Source: Cryptomeria japonica (lineage: Eukaryota; Streptophyta; Pinopsida; Cupressales; Cupressaceae). From it: a stretch of 64,000 nt of DNA. Below are positions 12,926 to 24,400 of the stretch, in pieces. Positions within the stretch are counted from its first letter, which is position 1. Each line of letters starts with the position of its first letter. Location: contig NC_081415.1 in NCBI RefSeq assembly GCF_030272615.1, positions 505,005,373 through 505,069,372 of the forward strand, in the 5' to 3' direction. The translations under genes and the position numbers were made by a program. The notes under the pieces were generated by a model. It ran no database searches, had not been told where the DNA came from, and saw only the letters and a list, made by a program, of their open reading frames with translations.

Positions 12926-14108
12926 TGATGAATACTAAGAGGGGGGGGGGGGGGGGGGGTGAATTAGTATATCGAAAAACACTGTACTCAAACACTTAAA
13001 TAGTCTAGTGATAAACCGGTAAAACAGTTTAACAAACAAACTGGTTAACACACATGCAAACCAAAGTGCAAATAAGACATTCACCCACAGAAGCAATACC
13101 ACCATAACACAAGATATTTGACGTGGAAACCCAAATGGGAAAAACCACAGTGAGATGGAACTCACAAGTAACTATCTGCAGAATAGGAACCCGATCGGTT
13201 AAGGTCAGACCGGTTAAGGTCTTACAATGTTCTTTACCAAAACAGATCCTGTTAGGAATCTCAATCTCTATTAGGAGATAAGTCCAATTAAAGACTACCT
13301 TTCTAGAGGATTTTAGATCCACAGATGTGAACCACCTTGTTAGAGGATTTACATAAGGCTATTGGGCCTACCCGGTTAAGGGCTACAGACTTGTCGAAGA
13401 TGTGAATAATCAACAAGTGAGTGATCTAGCAAATAGCACAGATTGCTTGGTTAGATCCTTGATAGCTTGTTCCTAATGCATTCCAACATTACTTCAGTCT
13501 TCTACACATTCATACTCTCTCTAACTCCTCAACCACCTTAAACCCTAGCAACAACTTTTTCCCAATAATCTAAAACCCTAGACATGATGTCCTTATAAAG
13601 GAATCTGATTTCATGTCGGTTTAATAGGATTACAATACAATTTCCCAGGTTCAATGCATCTGGACGTATCTGGTAGCATGACACAAAAAGAACCATTAAA
13701 GTATCGGCACTGTCAAACAATCGGTGGATGGTAACTCATCACAAAATGCCAGTTGGTAACTCATCACAGAGTATTACTGGTTCATACAAAATACTGGTTC
13801 AAGCAAAATGCCGGTTGCCGGTTTGATAAAATGAAGAGTGGGAAATATGTGTTCTGCCACTTTGATCCTTCGTACCGCTTGAGATCCTCGAACCACTTGG
13901 GGTCAACATACCACTTCAGATTAGTAGTCATTACTGCAAAACACCAATAAGTCATTACTGCAAAACACCAATAGTCTAAGGACTATAATGTATCATACCG
14001 GTTGGAACATGTACCGATTGAGCTTTAACTAATACATACAAAAATGATATCAATGCAAGTGTGTATCCACCAATGAAAATCACAACATAATCATAAAAAA
14101 TGCCAACA
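12926..14108 (-). repeat. 3' LTR of pol-less element (left copy on + strand)
   Basis: On the minus strand it begins TGTTGGCATTTTTTATG and ends CTTAGTATTCATCA. It is 1183 bases against 1150 for the other copy. The difference is explained by a 19-G run at 12941-12959 (9 in the other LTR) and a 24-base tandem duplication at 13926-13973. Confidence 0.93.
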
Positions 14109-14121
14109 ATCTCCCCCCTTG
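14109..14121 (-). other. Polypurine tract of pol-less element
   Basis: The minus strand reads AAGGGGGGAGAT directly before the LTR start TGTTGG. This is the expected plus-strand primer for LTR element replication and fixes the minus-strand orientation. Confidence 0.85.
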
Positions 14122-14486
14122 GCATTGATGGCAACACTTAGGAAATTTTGACATCTAAGTGTTTTACAACAAAAATATGCCAGAATCAAAATTACCCCCC
14201 ATAAGCATATACACTATCCCTTTTGCAGAAAATATAATGTATACTACTTCTTAACAGAAATAACATGAAAGTATACATCAAAACATTCAAAATTTATACT
14301 TCTCCCCCTTTGCCAACAATGACAACAAAATATTATAGATTACCACCTGTGTCATTAGGATTAAAGAATAAGAGTTTATGACAATAAGGAATAAAACTTG
14401 TCAAAAACAGATTTGAAGTCCTACAAAAATTGCTTCATAGATAAGGACCAGGACTCAAGTAGAGAGGTTGCCACTTCTTTCTTTTT
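14122..14486. other. Non-coding 3' region of pol-less element
   Basis: About 365 bases between the polypurine tract and the end of the large ORF. AT-rich, and no reading frame or known motif is visible. Short CCCCCTTTGCC-type words resemble a decayed second purine tract on the minus strand at about 14303-14312. Confidence 0.5.
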
Positions 14487-17400
14487 CTACATTTGGGAGA
14501 CATGTTCTTCCATGGCATCTAATGTGCTCATCTCCTGTGTCGTCGTTAAGGCATCCAGATTAAAATAGCACTTCTGAAGTATTTGTAGATGTGGGAGTAG
14601 AACCAGTTGTAGTTTATGCAAATCTTGAGTCTGGTTGCTGATCTCATGCTTTATTTTAGTAGACTGGCTATGAAACCGGTGAACGGTTTGCCCATAAGTT
14701 GTAAAAGAGTCATACAATAGCTTGAAGGTGCTCATATGCAATTGCAAGTCAAATTGAAGCTTTTGCTTCTGTGCAAGCACATCGTCATAGAACAGATGGG
14801 GTTGGTAAATCTTGCTGAGTAGAAGATTCCCCTCATCCAGAGCATTCCTTATATCCTTCTGTGCTTTTTATAGCTTAGACCGGAGCTCATTAAGCTTCTT
14901 CACCAGGGCAATGTTGAGAGCCTTTTGATGCTCTTTCTTGGAATTTGCCTCTGCTACCTCCTCTAAGGTCTGCACCTGATCATCTACTATTGTGCATAGG
15001 AGCTTTAGTTGTTCCAATGATGAGTCGGTACTGGGGAGGTTTGTATCGGGTAACAAACCGGTAAGAGTGTCCACCATAGCTTGGATCACATCTTCCTCCT
15101 TCTTCCTCCTTAACACCTCAAGGTGTTCTTGAGCAACCTTGATGCTCTACAGTAGCTCCATTTCACTTGCAGATTAGAAGTCAATGGGACTGGTGAGGTC
15201 AGCCGGTTTGGCTTGACTGCCGGTTGCCTTAGGAGTCTCCTTCTGTGTGCTGTTTGCCGCTTCAACTTCCTTGTTCTCCTCTGCCTTCTTCTTTTCTGCT
15301 TCCTTCCTCTTCTCCTCTGCCTTATCTTCCTCTTCCTTCTTCTTTTCTGCTTCCTTACGCTTCTCCTCTTCCTTTGTCTTCTTCTCATCCTCTTCCTCTT
15401 TCTTATTCCTTGCATCTTCTTATTTCTTTTTCTCTTCTTCATCTTCTTTTCTTTTCTTCTCTTCTTCTTTTCTCTTTTCTTCCTGTTTCCATTTCTCCTC
15501 ATCTTTTTCTTTCTTCTTCTTGTCTTCTTCATCCTTCTTCTTCTTCTCCTCTTCATCCTTCTTCTTCTTTTCCTCTTCATCCTTCTTCTTCTTATCCTTC
15601 TCATCCTTCTTCTTCTTCTCCTCTTCATTCTTCTTCTCCTCCGCTTGCTTCTTTGCTTCCTCCTTTTTGTCCTTTGTTTCCTTTTGCTTATTTACCTGTT
15701 ATGCCTGCTTCTCCTATCCTGTTGCTTCTGATGGTGTACCCTGAGCAACATCCTCTCCATCCAGAGCATCGACATCAATAGTGTCAATAGGTTCAATAAC
15801 TGGGTTTCCTTCATCATCAAACACTTCATTCGATTTAGTTATTGCCGGTTTTTGCTCAGCCTTCCCGTTGGCTTCAGCCACTCTATGCATCTTCAAAGCT
15901 TCTAGAGCAAGGGTGTGTGTATTCTTGAGCACTTCTTGACCCATTCCTTCTAGTAACAGGAGTCTTCTTCTTCTCATGAAGAAGAGGCCTTTGTATTTAT
16001 TCATTACTTCAAACAATTCTGAATTTGATACATCAGCAAAATGTTCAGCAAAAACTTTCTCTCTCATTTCCTGTTCCTTCTCTATGGCAATGCACCATTT
16101 ATTCTCTAAGGACTTATACAAAGAATCTGGTGTCTTAGATCTAATTTTTGAAGGCGACCGATCATTAACACATAAATACTGAATGATTTCTTTTTCGACC
16201 GCTTCCTTTTCATCATCATTAAAGTCATCAAAACAATCAATCAAATCATTCAACACTTTTCTCCTAACATTTTTTATAGTTCTTTGACAATGTGTCAAAG
16301 GTTTGTAGGAGGAGATGTCAATATTTACTGGTGCCGATGATGCTGGTTCATTCTTTGTCTTTTTCTTTGCTTGTCATGTCTTCTTAGGTTTTTCCTCAGA
16401 CACAATTTCTTCTGAGTCTGGTGAGGCATTCCTTGTCTTCCTCTTTCTCTCGAACACTTTAGCAAGTGCTGCTTCCAGTTTCTTTTTAGCCGGTGACCTC
16501 TTGGTCACTGTAGGACTGGCTGTAGTAGCCGGTGTCGATGTTGAAGGCACTTCTTTTGCCTTCTTCACTGAAGGTTCTTTTCCTTTCTTTGTTGAGGGTT
16601 CCTTAACCGGTGTTATCCTTTCTAGGTAGGTGTTGGTTCTCCTTGCCCTTGGATCAAGCGGTGAGGCAATAAGGGTAGAGGCATATCCTTCCAACATATC
16701 ATTCACTACCTCATAGCCCATAGGCTCCACTTCCTCCTGTCTGGGCTCAACAACCTCCATTATGCATTGATCCACTTTAATGGTGAAATAGATATCATCT
16801 TCATATTTCTTGACAATATCACCTGATATTCTCATCCTCTGACTCATTTTGCGTCTGAACTCATCAAAGTACCTATTCATAACTTCAAGATAACCGGTTC
16901 CAACAACTTGAAGGCTTTCCTTGATTTGCTTGGTTATTGGTTGGTCAGCAGACCACTGCACATCACCTACTCCTGGAAACTAGCCTTGGAAGTAAAAGAA
17001 CAACCCAACCAGTAGTTGTCCAAACTTGAACCTCAATGCATTATCCTATTTGATCGATTTAAGATTCAACAGGAGTTGCCTTTGCATACCGGTGCACAAG
17101 TCAAATGATGCATCCTCCTTGATCATCCGGTAAGTGGCATTTACCACTGCAGCAGATACAGAGTTGAGTCTGCTGGCAGAGAACGTCTGATAGCCTATCA
17201 CCATGCAGACATACTTGAACAGATCATCCTTGATTGAATTGACGATCATACCTCGTGAGTCGCTCACTGAACCGGTGAGCTTGGACATTTCAGTCTTGCT
17301 TACCGCCCTTAGGGCTGACACTTCCCCTATATTGTAGAAACCGGTGATGACATGAATTTCTTGTGGTGTTATATCATGCGTTCTTTCCAGGTACATCTTG

Positions 17401-17723
17401 TCACCATGCACTCTACTCAGAATGATCCTAATGTGATCATCTGTGAAATCCTTCAGGAAATAAACAACATTGTGGAGCTTCTTCTTCTCCAAAATACTAT
17501 ACTCTAGTTTGATCTTTTTATCTTGTCCACAAAATAAACCTAGTTGCGAGTGAATTGCTAGAGACCCTAGGTCTTCGATTTTACAATCTATGTAATCTGA
17601 GATTCCCTCTTCTACTATCACACCAGCTGGAACTTGTGATAGCGCATTATATCTTGACTTGCGTTGAATAAAGCTTGCTGAATCTACATATGTACTAGAG
17701 CTAGTATGGGATGCAGAAGCCAT
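14487..17723 (-). pseudogene. Large unknown ORF of pol-less LTR element (about 1079 codons)
   Basis: One minus-strand frame starts MASASHTSSSTYVDS at 17723 and ends at 14487, broken by about nine stops (for example near 17046, 16374 and 15714) but by no frameshift. Layout: a globular N-terminal region (about 17700-17050) with DITPQEIHVITGF and SRLNSVSAAVVNATYRMI; a second region to about 16700; a Lys/Pro/Ser-rich linker; a helical part at 16300-15720; a very long Glu/Lys-rich stretch at about 15690-15260, likely a coiled coil or single charged helix; and a helical C-terminus with SLEQLKLLCTIVDDQ. I do not recognise it. The N-terminus loosely recalls plant transposon-associated domains such as PF20167, a weak guess. 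A frame held over 3.2 kb argues for past selection. Confidence 0.75.
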
Positions 17724-18244
17724 GATAGAAACTGAAAACTCAAAAAATACCTTTCGAAAATCGTGAATTTAGGACTTTTAGATTCTTCTCCACCTCACAC
17801 TCTGTCGGTTGTAATATCACTGCTTTGCATTCTTCACTTGACCGTTTGCAATTTGCTTTTGAATCTCCTTCAAGGTTTCTAAAATTTCTCTGAATCGCAG
17901 CACAAATAACTTTGTCATCGCTCTGCACTTGAAAACCTTCTTCACTTCGAAAACTGATAGTGATAAATGATTTGAAAAATCCTTTTAAACATATTACTCA
18001 CCTACCGTAATAAATGCTCCACCATTAGGGCATAAACCCTAATTTGCCTTTTACCATTTCTGGTCTTCTACCAAATGACAGGTATCGTATACCGGTTAAG
18101 GCCTTTTACCGGTATAAACTAACGGTTCAAAACATTTCGTTGTTTGCTCCCCCTAAGCTTTTCTGAAGCTTAGTTTGCCAGTTCCGTGATTTCCACACTA
18201 GGTTCAGAAACCGGTTCCTCTTGTAACACCGTTGGTTTCTTCTT
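17724..18244 (-). other. Spacer between the two genes of the pol-less element
   Basis: About 520 bases separating the gag-like stop from the start of the large ORF. Several CCGGT words are present (for example ACCGGTTAAGGCC near 18093). No gene is visible. A long spacer would demand a separate promoter, splicing or internal initiation for the downstream ORF. Confidence 0.5.
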
Positions 18245-18480
18245 CTAGGTTTTGTTCATATCCGCTTGAATAGTGTCAACATCAATCTTTCCTTCCGGAG
18301 TGACCGGTATGTCATCCGATATGTTCTTTCTTGATCTACAGAATCTGGCAATGTGACCCGGTTTGTTGCAGTGATAGCAGACCAATCCAGGTGCTCTCCA
18401 AGGTCCATTATTCATGTTGTCGTTCTTCCTTCTGCATGTTGCAGCAGTGTGACCATGACCATGACAAATCCAACAGTTTG
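18245..18480 (-). pseudogene. Gag-like gene of pol-less element, C-terminal part
   Basis: After removing the Tat element and one CTCTC copy, the gag-like frame continues here in phase. It carries two CCHC knuckles, CWICHGHGHTAATC and CYHCNKPGHIARFC, then an acidic tail ending at TAG 18245-18247. Zinc knuckles of this spacing bind element RNA for packaging. Confidence 0.85.
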
Positions 18481-18485
18481 CTCTC
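18481..18485. repeat. Target site duplication of Tat element, left copy (CTCTC)
   Basis: CTCTC precedes the 5' LTR and recurs at 32859-32863 after the 3' LTR. Removing one copy restores the phase of the interrupted gag-like gene. Confidence 0.95.
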
Positions 18486-19266
18486 TGTAGACACCTAAAA
18501 TTGTCCAGTCTAATTAAATAAATATTTTATTTATTTAATTATCTAAGCCTAATTCTTCTATTAATTAAATAAATCTTTATTTATTTAATTAATTCATTTA
18601 TCCTCTTCTAGCCTTATTTCTCATTTAAATAAATACATTTATTTATTTAAATTATCCTTTTCCTAAATTAAATAAATATTTTTATTTATTTAATTATCCT
18701 ACTTCTTCTATTTATTAAATAAATCTTTATTTATTTAATTAATTCATTAGCTTTTTCTACCCATGACACATGTCATTCATCTCTTAATTCATACACTACC
18801 TACCCCTTTCATTATTTTACTATTTCTTTTACCTACCCTCTAATCCTAGCCGACCTCCTTTTTACACCTCTCAATCTTAACCCTCCATTTCCTATTGTGT
18901 CTTCTATTTAAGGAGATGATTTCTTCATTGTCAGACCCTAATGACACATGCTAATGATCTTTTATGCAATTGGCTACACTACGATCCTACTTGCAACCAC
19001 ATTCCGTTCTTTGTTGAGCTCTTGTGCATATAAAAATCTGAGAGCAAATATATCAAGCAAGATCAATGGAGATAGGAAGAATGGAGATCAAAACCCTATT
19101 GGACATGTGATGGTATAATCTTTGTGATTTTGAGTTATTTGCATTGTCTTAGGTTATCTTCATATGTTATGGTGGATCTTTGTTCATTGTTAGGCTAGGG
19201 TTTAGTGGTTGGATTCATTTTAGCCTTTCAATCTTGTTATTATTGTATCCATTTTCACCATATACA
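18486..19266 (+). repeat. Tat 5' LTR with five AT palindromes
   Basis: Starts TGTAGACACC and ends CATATACA. The 5' third holds five near-perfect palindromes of TTAAATAAAT and its complement, centred near 18526, 18576, 18637, 18680 and 18725. A TATA-like CATATAAAAATC lies at about 19027-19036, a plausible promoter about 240 bases before the LTR end. Confidence 0.95.
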
Positions 19267-19269
19267 TTT

Positions 19270-19286
19270 TGGCACGCCCGGTGGGA
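19270..19286 (+). other. Candidate primer binding site of Tat element
   Basis: TGGCACGCCCGGTGGGA lies four bases after the 5' LTR, where the primer site is expected. Which tRNA it matches cannot be settled without a tRNA set. It is not the Met site used by the other two elements. Confidence 0.65.
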
Positions 19287-19378
19287 CTCTTGTCCCTTTG
19301 CATTTAACAATTTTGTTGCAGATTTCGCATTTTTGAAGTTGCAGATCAGACAATTTCAACGACATTTTAGGTTTTTCC

Positions 19379-19634
19379 ACGTCTGCGAGCGTTCGGATCG
19401 CGTTTTTGTGTTTCAGGAGCGTCTGCAATATCTTGAATCGCGTCTGTGTTTTTTGCCAGATTTTATTTTTGCAGGTTTCTTTAATCGCGTCTGTGAATTC
19501 AAACTGCGTCTGTGATTGATCTTATCGCGTCTGTGTTCGGGAATAGCGTCTGCGGTGTCCAAGCGCGTCTGTGCATAACAGAACCGCGTCTGTGTCATAC
19601 AGACGTGTCTGTGTCTGGTATAGAGGCGTCTGTG
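19379..19634 (+). repeat. GCGTCTGTG motif array 1
   Basis: Clear copies start at 19440, 19487, 19506, 19527, 19546, 19565, 19586, 19605 and 19626, with weaker ones at 19379, 19400 and 19419. Apart from one gap of 47, steps alternate between 19 and 21 bases. Spacer sequence varies; only the 9-base core is kept. Confidence 0.88.
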
Positions 19635-20846
19635 CTTTCTGTTTTGCAATTTCAATTTTTCTGAGATTCGGGTTTTCGGATTTTGTACTTAGGATTTCAG
19701 ATCTGGTTTATTTTCGGCTAACCCTTGCAGATCTAGCTAACCTGGTTTGTGCAGCTTGCTTTGGAGGCAAAAACGTTTTTGTTGAAGGCCCCTATTTTCA
19801 CAAAGTCTTTTGGGTTTTCTAAAATTTACCTAACTTGTGTGCTTGCAGGAAGGGGTGATCATTTGAAACAACCCAAACTACTAACAATTTTGTTGCAGGG
19901 CCTTGGCTAGGGTTTTTGTAGTTTTTTTGTGTGCCTTGTTTTTCATAGCTTAGCAAACACTTCCTTTGGTGCACTAAAATTGAATCATTGTCTTTTGTGT
20001 CTTGAGCAATATGCTCTTTTTGTTTAATCTTTAGAGGGCCTGTCTTCCCGTGTGGTCATTAGGACTACTAGTGAGAAGAGAACGACCCAAGTGGTAGCGA
20101 GGAAAACCCACCTCATCCAAACCACTATAATCAAATGTATTCATGGTGAAAACTATGAATAACGTGTGCTGATTAGTTCATACCGACACTATGTCTCCCC
20201 ATAAACCCGTTTGATCAAATTTATTTGATCATTTGTAGGGCGTAACCCCTACCAGCTGGGAGCCTTCTGTATTGACAGAGCTGAAAGTGCCGCATGTATG
20301 GCCACACGAGCGGATGCCCTTACTAGCACCTCTTTGTTTTAGATACCCAAATCCTTCTAGTTGTTGAGGCAGGAGGTCGGACCTCTGGTAGCGGCCCACA
20401 CACATACGGTTCTTAGTAGAGATACAAAGTTCGCCATGGGGAGTTTTCATGGGGACTGATGCTTGGTTGACCCGAGAAGTGAGTGTCGAGGGTGGAGCCA
20501 GTGAGGTCAAGCATCTAAGTATCCGCTCTGAATAGCATAGCCTCGGGGGTAAAACCCTATGTGGGATCAACAACTATTGTCTTGGCCAGCCCTAAGATTT
20601 GTGCTTGTCTTATGCTAAACACTCAAACATTCAAGACAAAACAGCAAAACATTGTGTCTTTTGTGTCTTCAAGTGTATGCAAAAACTTTTTACATCAAAC
20701 AACACACTTTTGGAGTCTAAACAGTTTGCAAACATTGAGTCATCAACATTGTGTCCTCTTGTCACGAAAAACAGTCGAACAATCAGATTTGGTCACAACA
20801 AAACAACTTCACAGATAGAAAAAAATTGCACTAAGGTTACAGAAAT

Positions 20847-20995
20847 GCGTCTGTGTCTGTTCAAACCGCGTCTGCGTCAGATAAGCGCGTCTGTGAAGTA
20901 CAGAATAGCGTCTGTGTTTTTATCAGCGTCTGTGTCAAACAGAGAGGTGTCTGTGTCTAGGAATCGCGTCTGTGAAGTATACAGAGGTGTCTGTG
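20847..20995 (+). repeat. GCGTCTGTG motif array 2
   Basis: Eight copies start at 20847, 20868, 20887, 20908, 20926, 20947, 20966 and 20987, with steps 21, 19, 21, 18, 21, 19 and 21. Variants are GTGTCTGTG and GCGTCTGCG. Several are preceded by ACAGA, giving short ACAGA...TCTGT inverted pairs. Confidence 0.88.
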
Positions 20996-21489
20996 TCAGG
21001 ATTTGAAAACTTTAACAGTCAAGCAAACAAAGAAAATCAGTTTCGGCATACTTGAGCTTCTTAGGTTGTCTCTTCAGGTTTCATCTAGCATTCAGCCTGT
21101 TCTAAGGTTTCACACAGTCCATCATTGCTTCATACCTCATTTTACATTCATACTTGTCTAAACTTGAGTCAAAAAGGTCACTTGCTTGTCCTCACTATAC
21201 TCTTTCAACACACTACATACTACTACACTTTGCTAAGTGGTCCCTCATCAAGGTTTCTTACCTTTGGGTCTCATTTGGTCTTACTTAGAGTCAAGGTCAG
21301 CTTACCTCATCAAGAGAAACTATCCTCTCTTTGGAAGTCACACCTACTCTACTACTTACATACTTGGTCTTACACTTTGGACATTGCAAGTACACCCCAC
21401 GATTCATTTACACTTCATACAACTCTTGGTCTTCCGTACTCTTTTCATTTTTCATCTAGTCTCTCACATCTTGGTCTAACACCTAGTTC

Positions 21490-24400
21490 ATGGTTGAAAC
21501 CCACCTTCAAAAATCTAGGAGAATAGCTAAAGAAGCTCAAGAATCCGTAAACATGAGTTCTTATGAGTATGACAATGATCTATTCTACAATCCTGAGCAC
21601 ACTACATTACCAGACATGAATGTTTATAGACACAATCCAAATGTGGAGAGCGCAAACACTATAAACAACAATGCTACACACAATGACACAGTGGACAACT
21701 CTTCAATATTATCAGCAGACATAGAAGAGTCCATAATGAATCCTCAATTCAATAGATTGGTTGAAGAGATAATGAGGAGAGATCGACAATACTTTCTAAA
21801 CATGATGGCACATAGTGGAGCTAAAATACCACATGATTTTGACTTATCTCAACTTATGGAAAGTCGACCCTCACAACAAACTCAACCCAACATGGATCAA
21901 AGGAGACCAAATAGTGGAGGAAATAGAGGACCGAATAATATGATGCCGGAGTCACCATCAGCTTTGCTTCAAAAGCCAGCAATCCCACATACACAAGCTC
22001 AAACATATGATACTTACACTCAAGGACCATCATGGAGGCCTTATGCTCAATCACATGCTCAAGGTATGAATCAATCAAAACAAGTGGATACTCAAGGACA
22101 TCCTCAAAATTTTGACACAAGGAGACCTCATGTCAAAATTGGGGGCAACACAATGGAAAATGAAAGGCCTATTGAATATGGTTTATACACACAAAACAGA
22201 TATGGGGTTCCCCAACAAGAAGTTATGCCAAGTGCTCCATACATGTCGCAACAATATAGACCTCCATATGGACATGTCTACGATCAGTATCATCCATATA
22301 TGCAACAAGCTCCTCCTCAAATGGGTGTTTCAAACATGGGGTATGCTACAAGAAATCAATCTCCTCCCAAAAATAATTTGGAGCAACAAATAAGAGATTT
22401 ACAAAAGAAAGTGGAGGACATGAGTACATCAAAACCTACATACACTATGAGAGATATATGCCCTTATCCCTTCGATAAGAGCATTCCAATGCCTCCATTT
22501 CCTCCACACTTTGTGACACCAAAATTCGACAAATATAGAGGGAGAGGAGACCCCAAGGCACACATAAGACAATTCTTCACAGCTTGCATTGAGGTAGCGG
22601 CAGAAGAAACATACTTAATGAGGTTGTTCCCACAGAGCTTAGGAGATCAAGCTATGGAATGGTTTTCTCAATTACCTCCTGGTATTAAGTCATGGGGCGA
22701 CTTAGCAGAGGCATTCATTCAGCATTTCTCTTACAACATTGAAACAGATGTCTCAGTTACTACCTTGTGCAATACTAAACAAAAGGAAGGAGAATCTTTC
22801 GCAACATTTTTACAGAGATGGAGAAACTTAGCTAGCAGATGCTCTTGTGAAATCCCGCAGAAACAAATGGTGGAGATGTTCACACAAAACGTTAATAAGG
22901 CTATTGGCTATGATCTCAGAAAAGCTTGTTTGTCTACATTCAAGGATGTCATTGAAAAGGGCCTAGCAACAGAAAAGGTCTTAATTGAACAAGGAGTTAT
23001 CAAACTATTCAAAGAAAACAAAGAGGACTTCAAAGGAAAGGACAAACCAAAATTTTGGAACAAGAACAAGAACACAGTTAATGATGGTGTTGTTGATGCT
23101 AATACAATGAGACCAAAGTTCATCTTTTCTGGATCAAGTTCTACCAACAATCAGGTGAACACTCAAACAACTTCTAGACCACGAAGGAAGTACACTCCAT
23201 TGGGGGAACCACTTGAATCAATATTCAAAAAGCTTGTAGCAAACAAAGTAATTATAGTTCCAGATTTTCCTCCTTATGAACCAAAGGTAAAACCAAATTG
23301 GTGGAATGATGATGAGTATTGTGAGTTTCATAAGAGCAAGGGTCATAAGATAGGTAATTGCCATCGATTGAAAAACATTGTGCAAGATCTCATCGACAGA
23401 GGAGATATAGAGATTGAGGGACATTCATCTAATCAAGAACGTGAGGTGTTTAAGGAACCATTCCCAAAACATGACAAAGGAAAAGGCAAAGTCACAGATG
23501 ATCAAGCCAATTACACTAGAGCACCTTACAATTATGATTCTACTATCAATCACATCTCAATGGACAATCATATCTCTACTATTACTATCAAGAACAAAAA
23601 TCCTAAGAATCCTTCTCAGAGACCCAAGATTGTCCTAAAAGGTGTGGGATCTTCGTCCGAATCTACCTCTGAATGTCATGTTACAACCCGTCGAGGTAAG
23701 ATTACATTGCCAGGTGCCTCCACTAAGAATACCAATCTTTCATCAACCAAGCCTGAGTACGACCTTGTAGAACAACTAGGGAAGACACCTGCACTCATCT
23801 CTATTCTTGAGCTCTTACGTATATCTCCTGCACATAAAGCTATCCTTGACAAAATCTTGAGAAACACTCCCGTCCCTACTGATCTGAACGTGGACCAGTT
23901 TCAAGCCATGGTGGGATACCTATCCGTTCCGCACTCCCTCACATTCACAGAAGCTGATGACGCCTCCATAAGTCAGCCACATAATGCACCTCTACATGTT
24001 GAAGCCTTCATACATAAACATCGAATAAAGCGAGTCCTGATAGGTGGAGGAGCAGGTCTTAATATTTGTACATTGAGCACCATCAAACAATTGGGATATT
24101 CTGACAAAGCTGTGAATTCTACAAACCAAATCACCATTAAGGCTTATGATGATGAAGAGCGCTCGTCCAAGGGCACGGTCACCTTACCACTAAGAATAGG
24201 GCCAGTCACAAAGGATGTGGTTTGTCAAGTTCTAGATCTAGATCTCACGTATAACATATTGCTAGGACGTCCGTGGATTCATGAAATGAGGGCAGTCCCA
24301 TCAACATACCATCAGTGCATTAAGTTTCCTCACAATGGAGTCGAGGTAACAGTCAATGGTGATCCAAATCCATTCATATATTGTAATAACTTGAGATCAC

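Larger units (their letters stand above)
19287..21489 (+). other. Tat leader region with GCGTCTGTG arrays
   Basis: About 2.2 kb between primer site and gag-pol. I see no supported gene; the small frames here are not conserved-looking. Two clusters of GCGTCTGTG-like motifs lie at 19379-19634 and 20847-20995. Between them, 20040-20590 is GC-richer and structured-looking. Long leaders, sometimes spliced, are known in the Tat/Ogre lineage. Confidence 0.7.

Noticed and set aside
15110-15628. Arg/Lys-rich 172-codon minus-strand frame
   Set aside because: It is out of frame with the 17723-14487 protein; the AAG/GAA repeat stays open in several frames.
15213-15781. Three long + strand frames rich in Phe, Leu and Ser that look like a membrane protein
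   Set aside because: They are antisense shadows of the Glu/Lys-rich region of the minus-strand unknown ORF; TTC/CTT repeats read as F/L/S in every frame.
20229-20573. 114-codon minus-strand frame in the Tat leader
   Set aside because: No recognisable domain, and it lies in a GC-richer leader segment where chance frames are expected.
19379-20995. CRISPR-like array
   Set aside because: The repeated core is only nine bases, spacers are 10-12 bases, and this is a plant retrotransposon leader.
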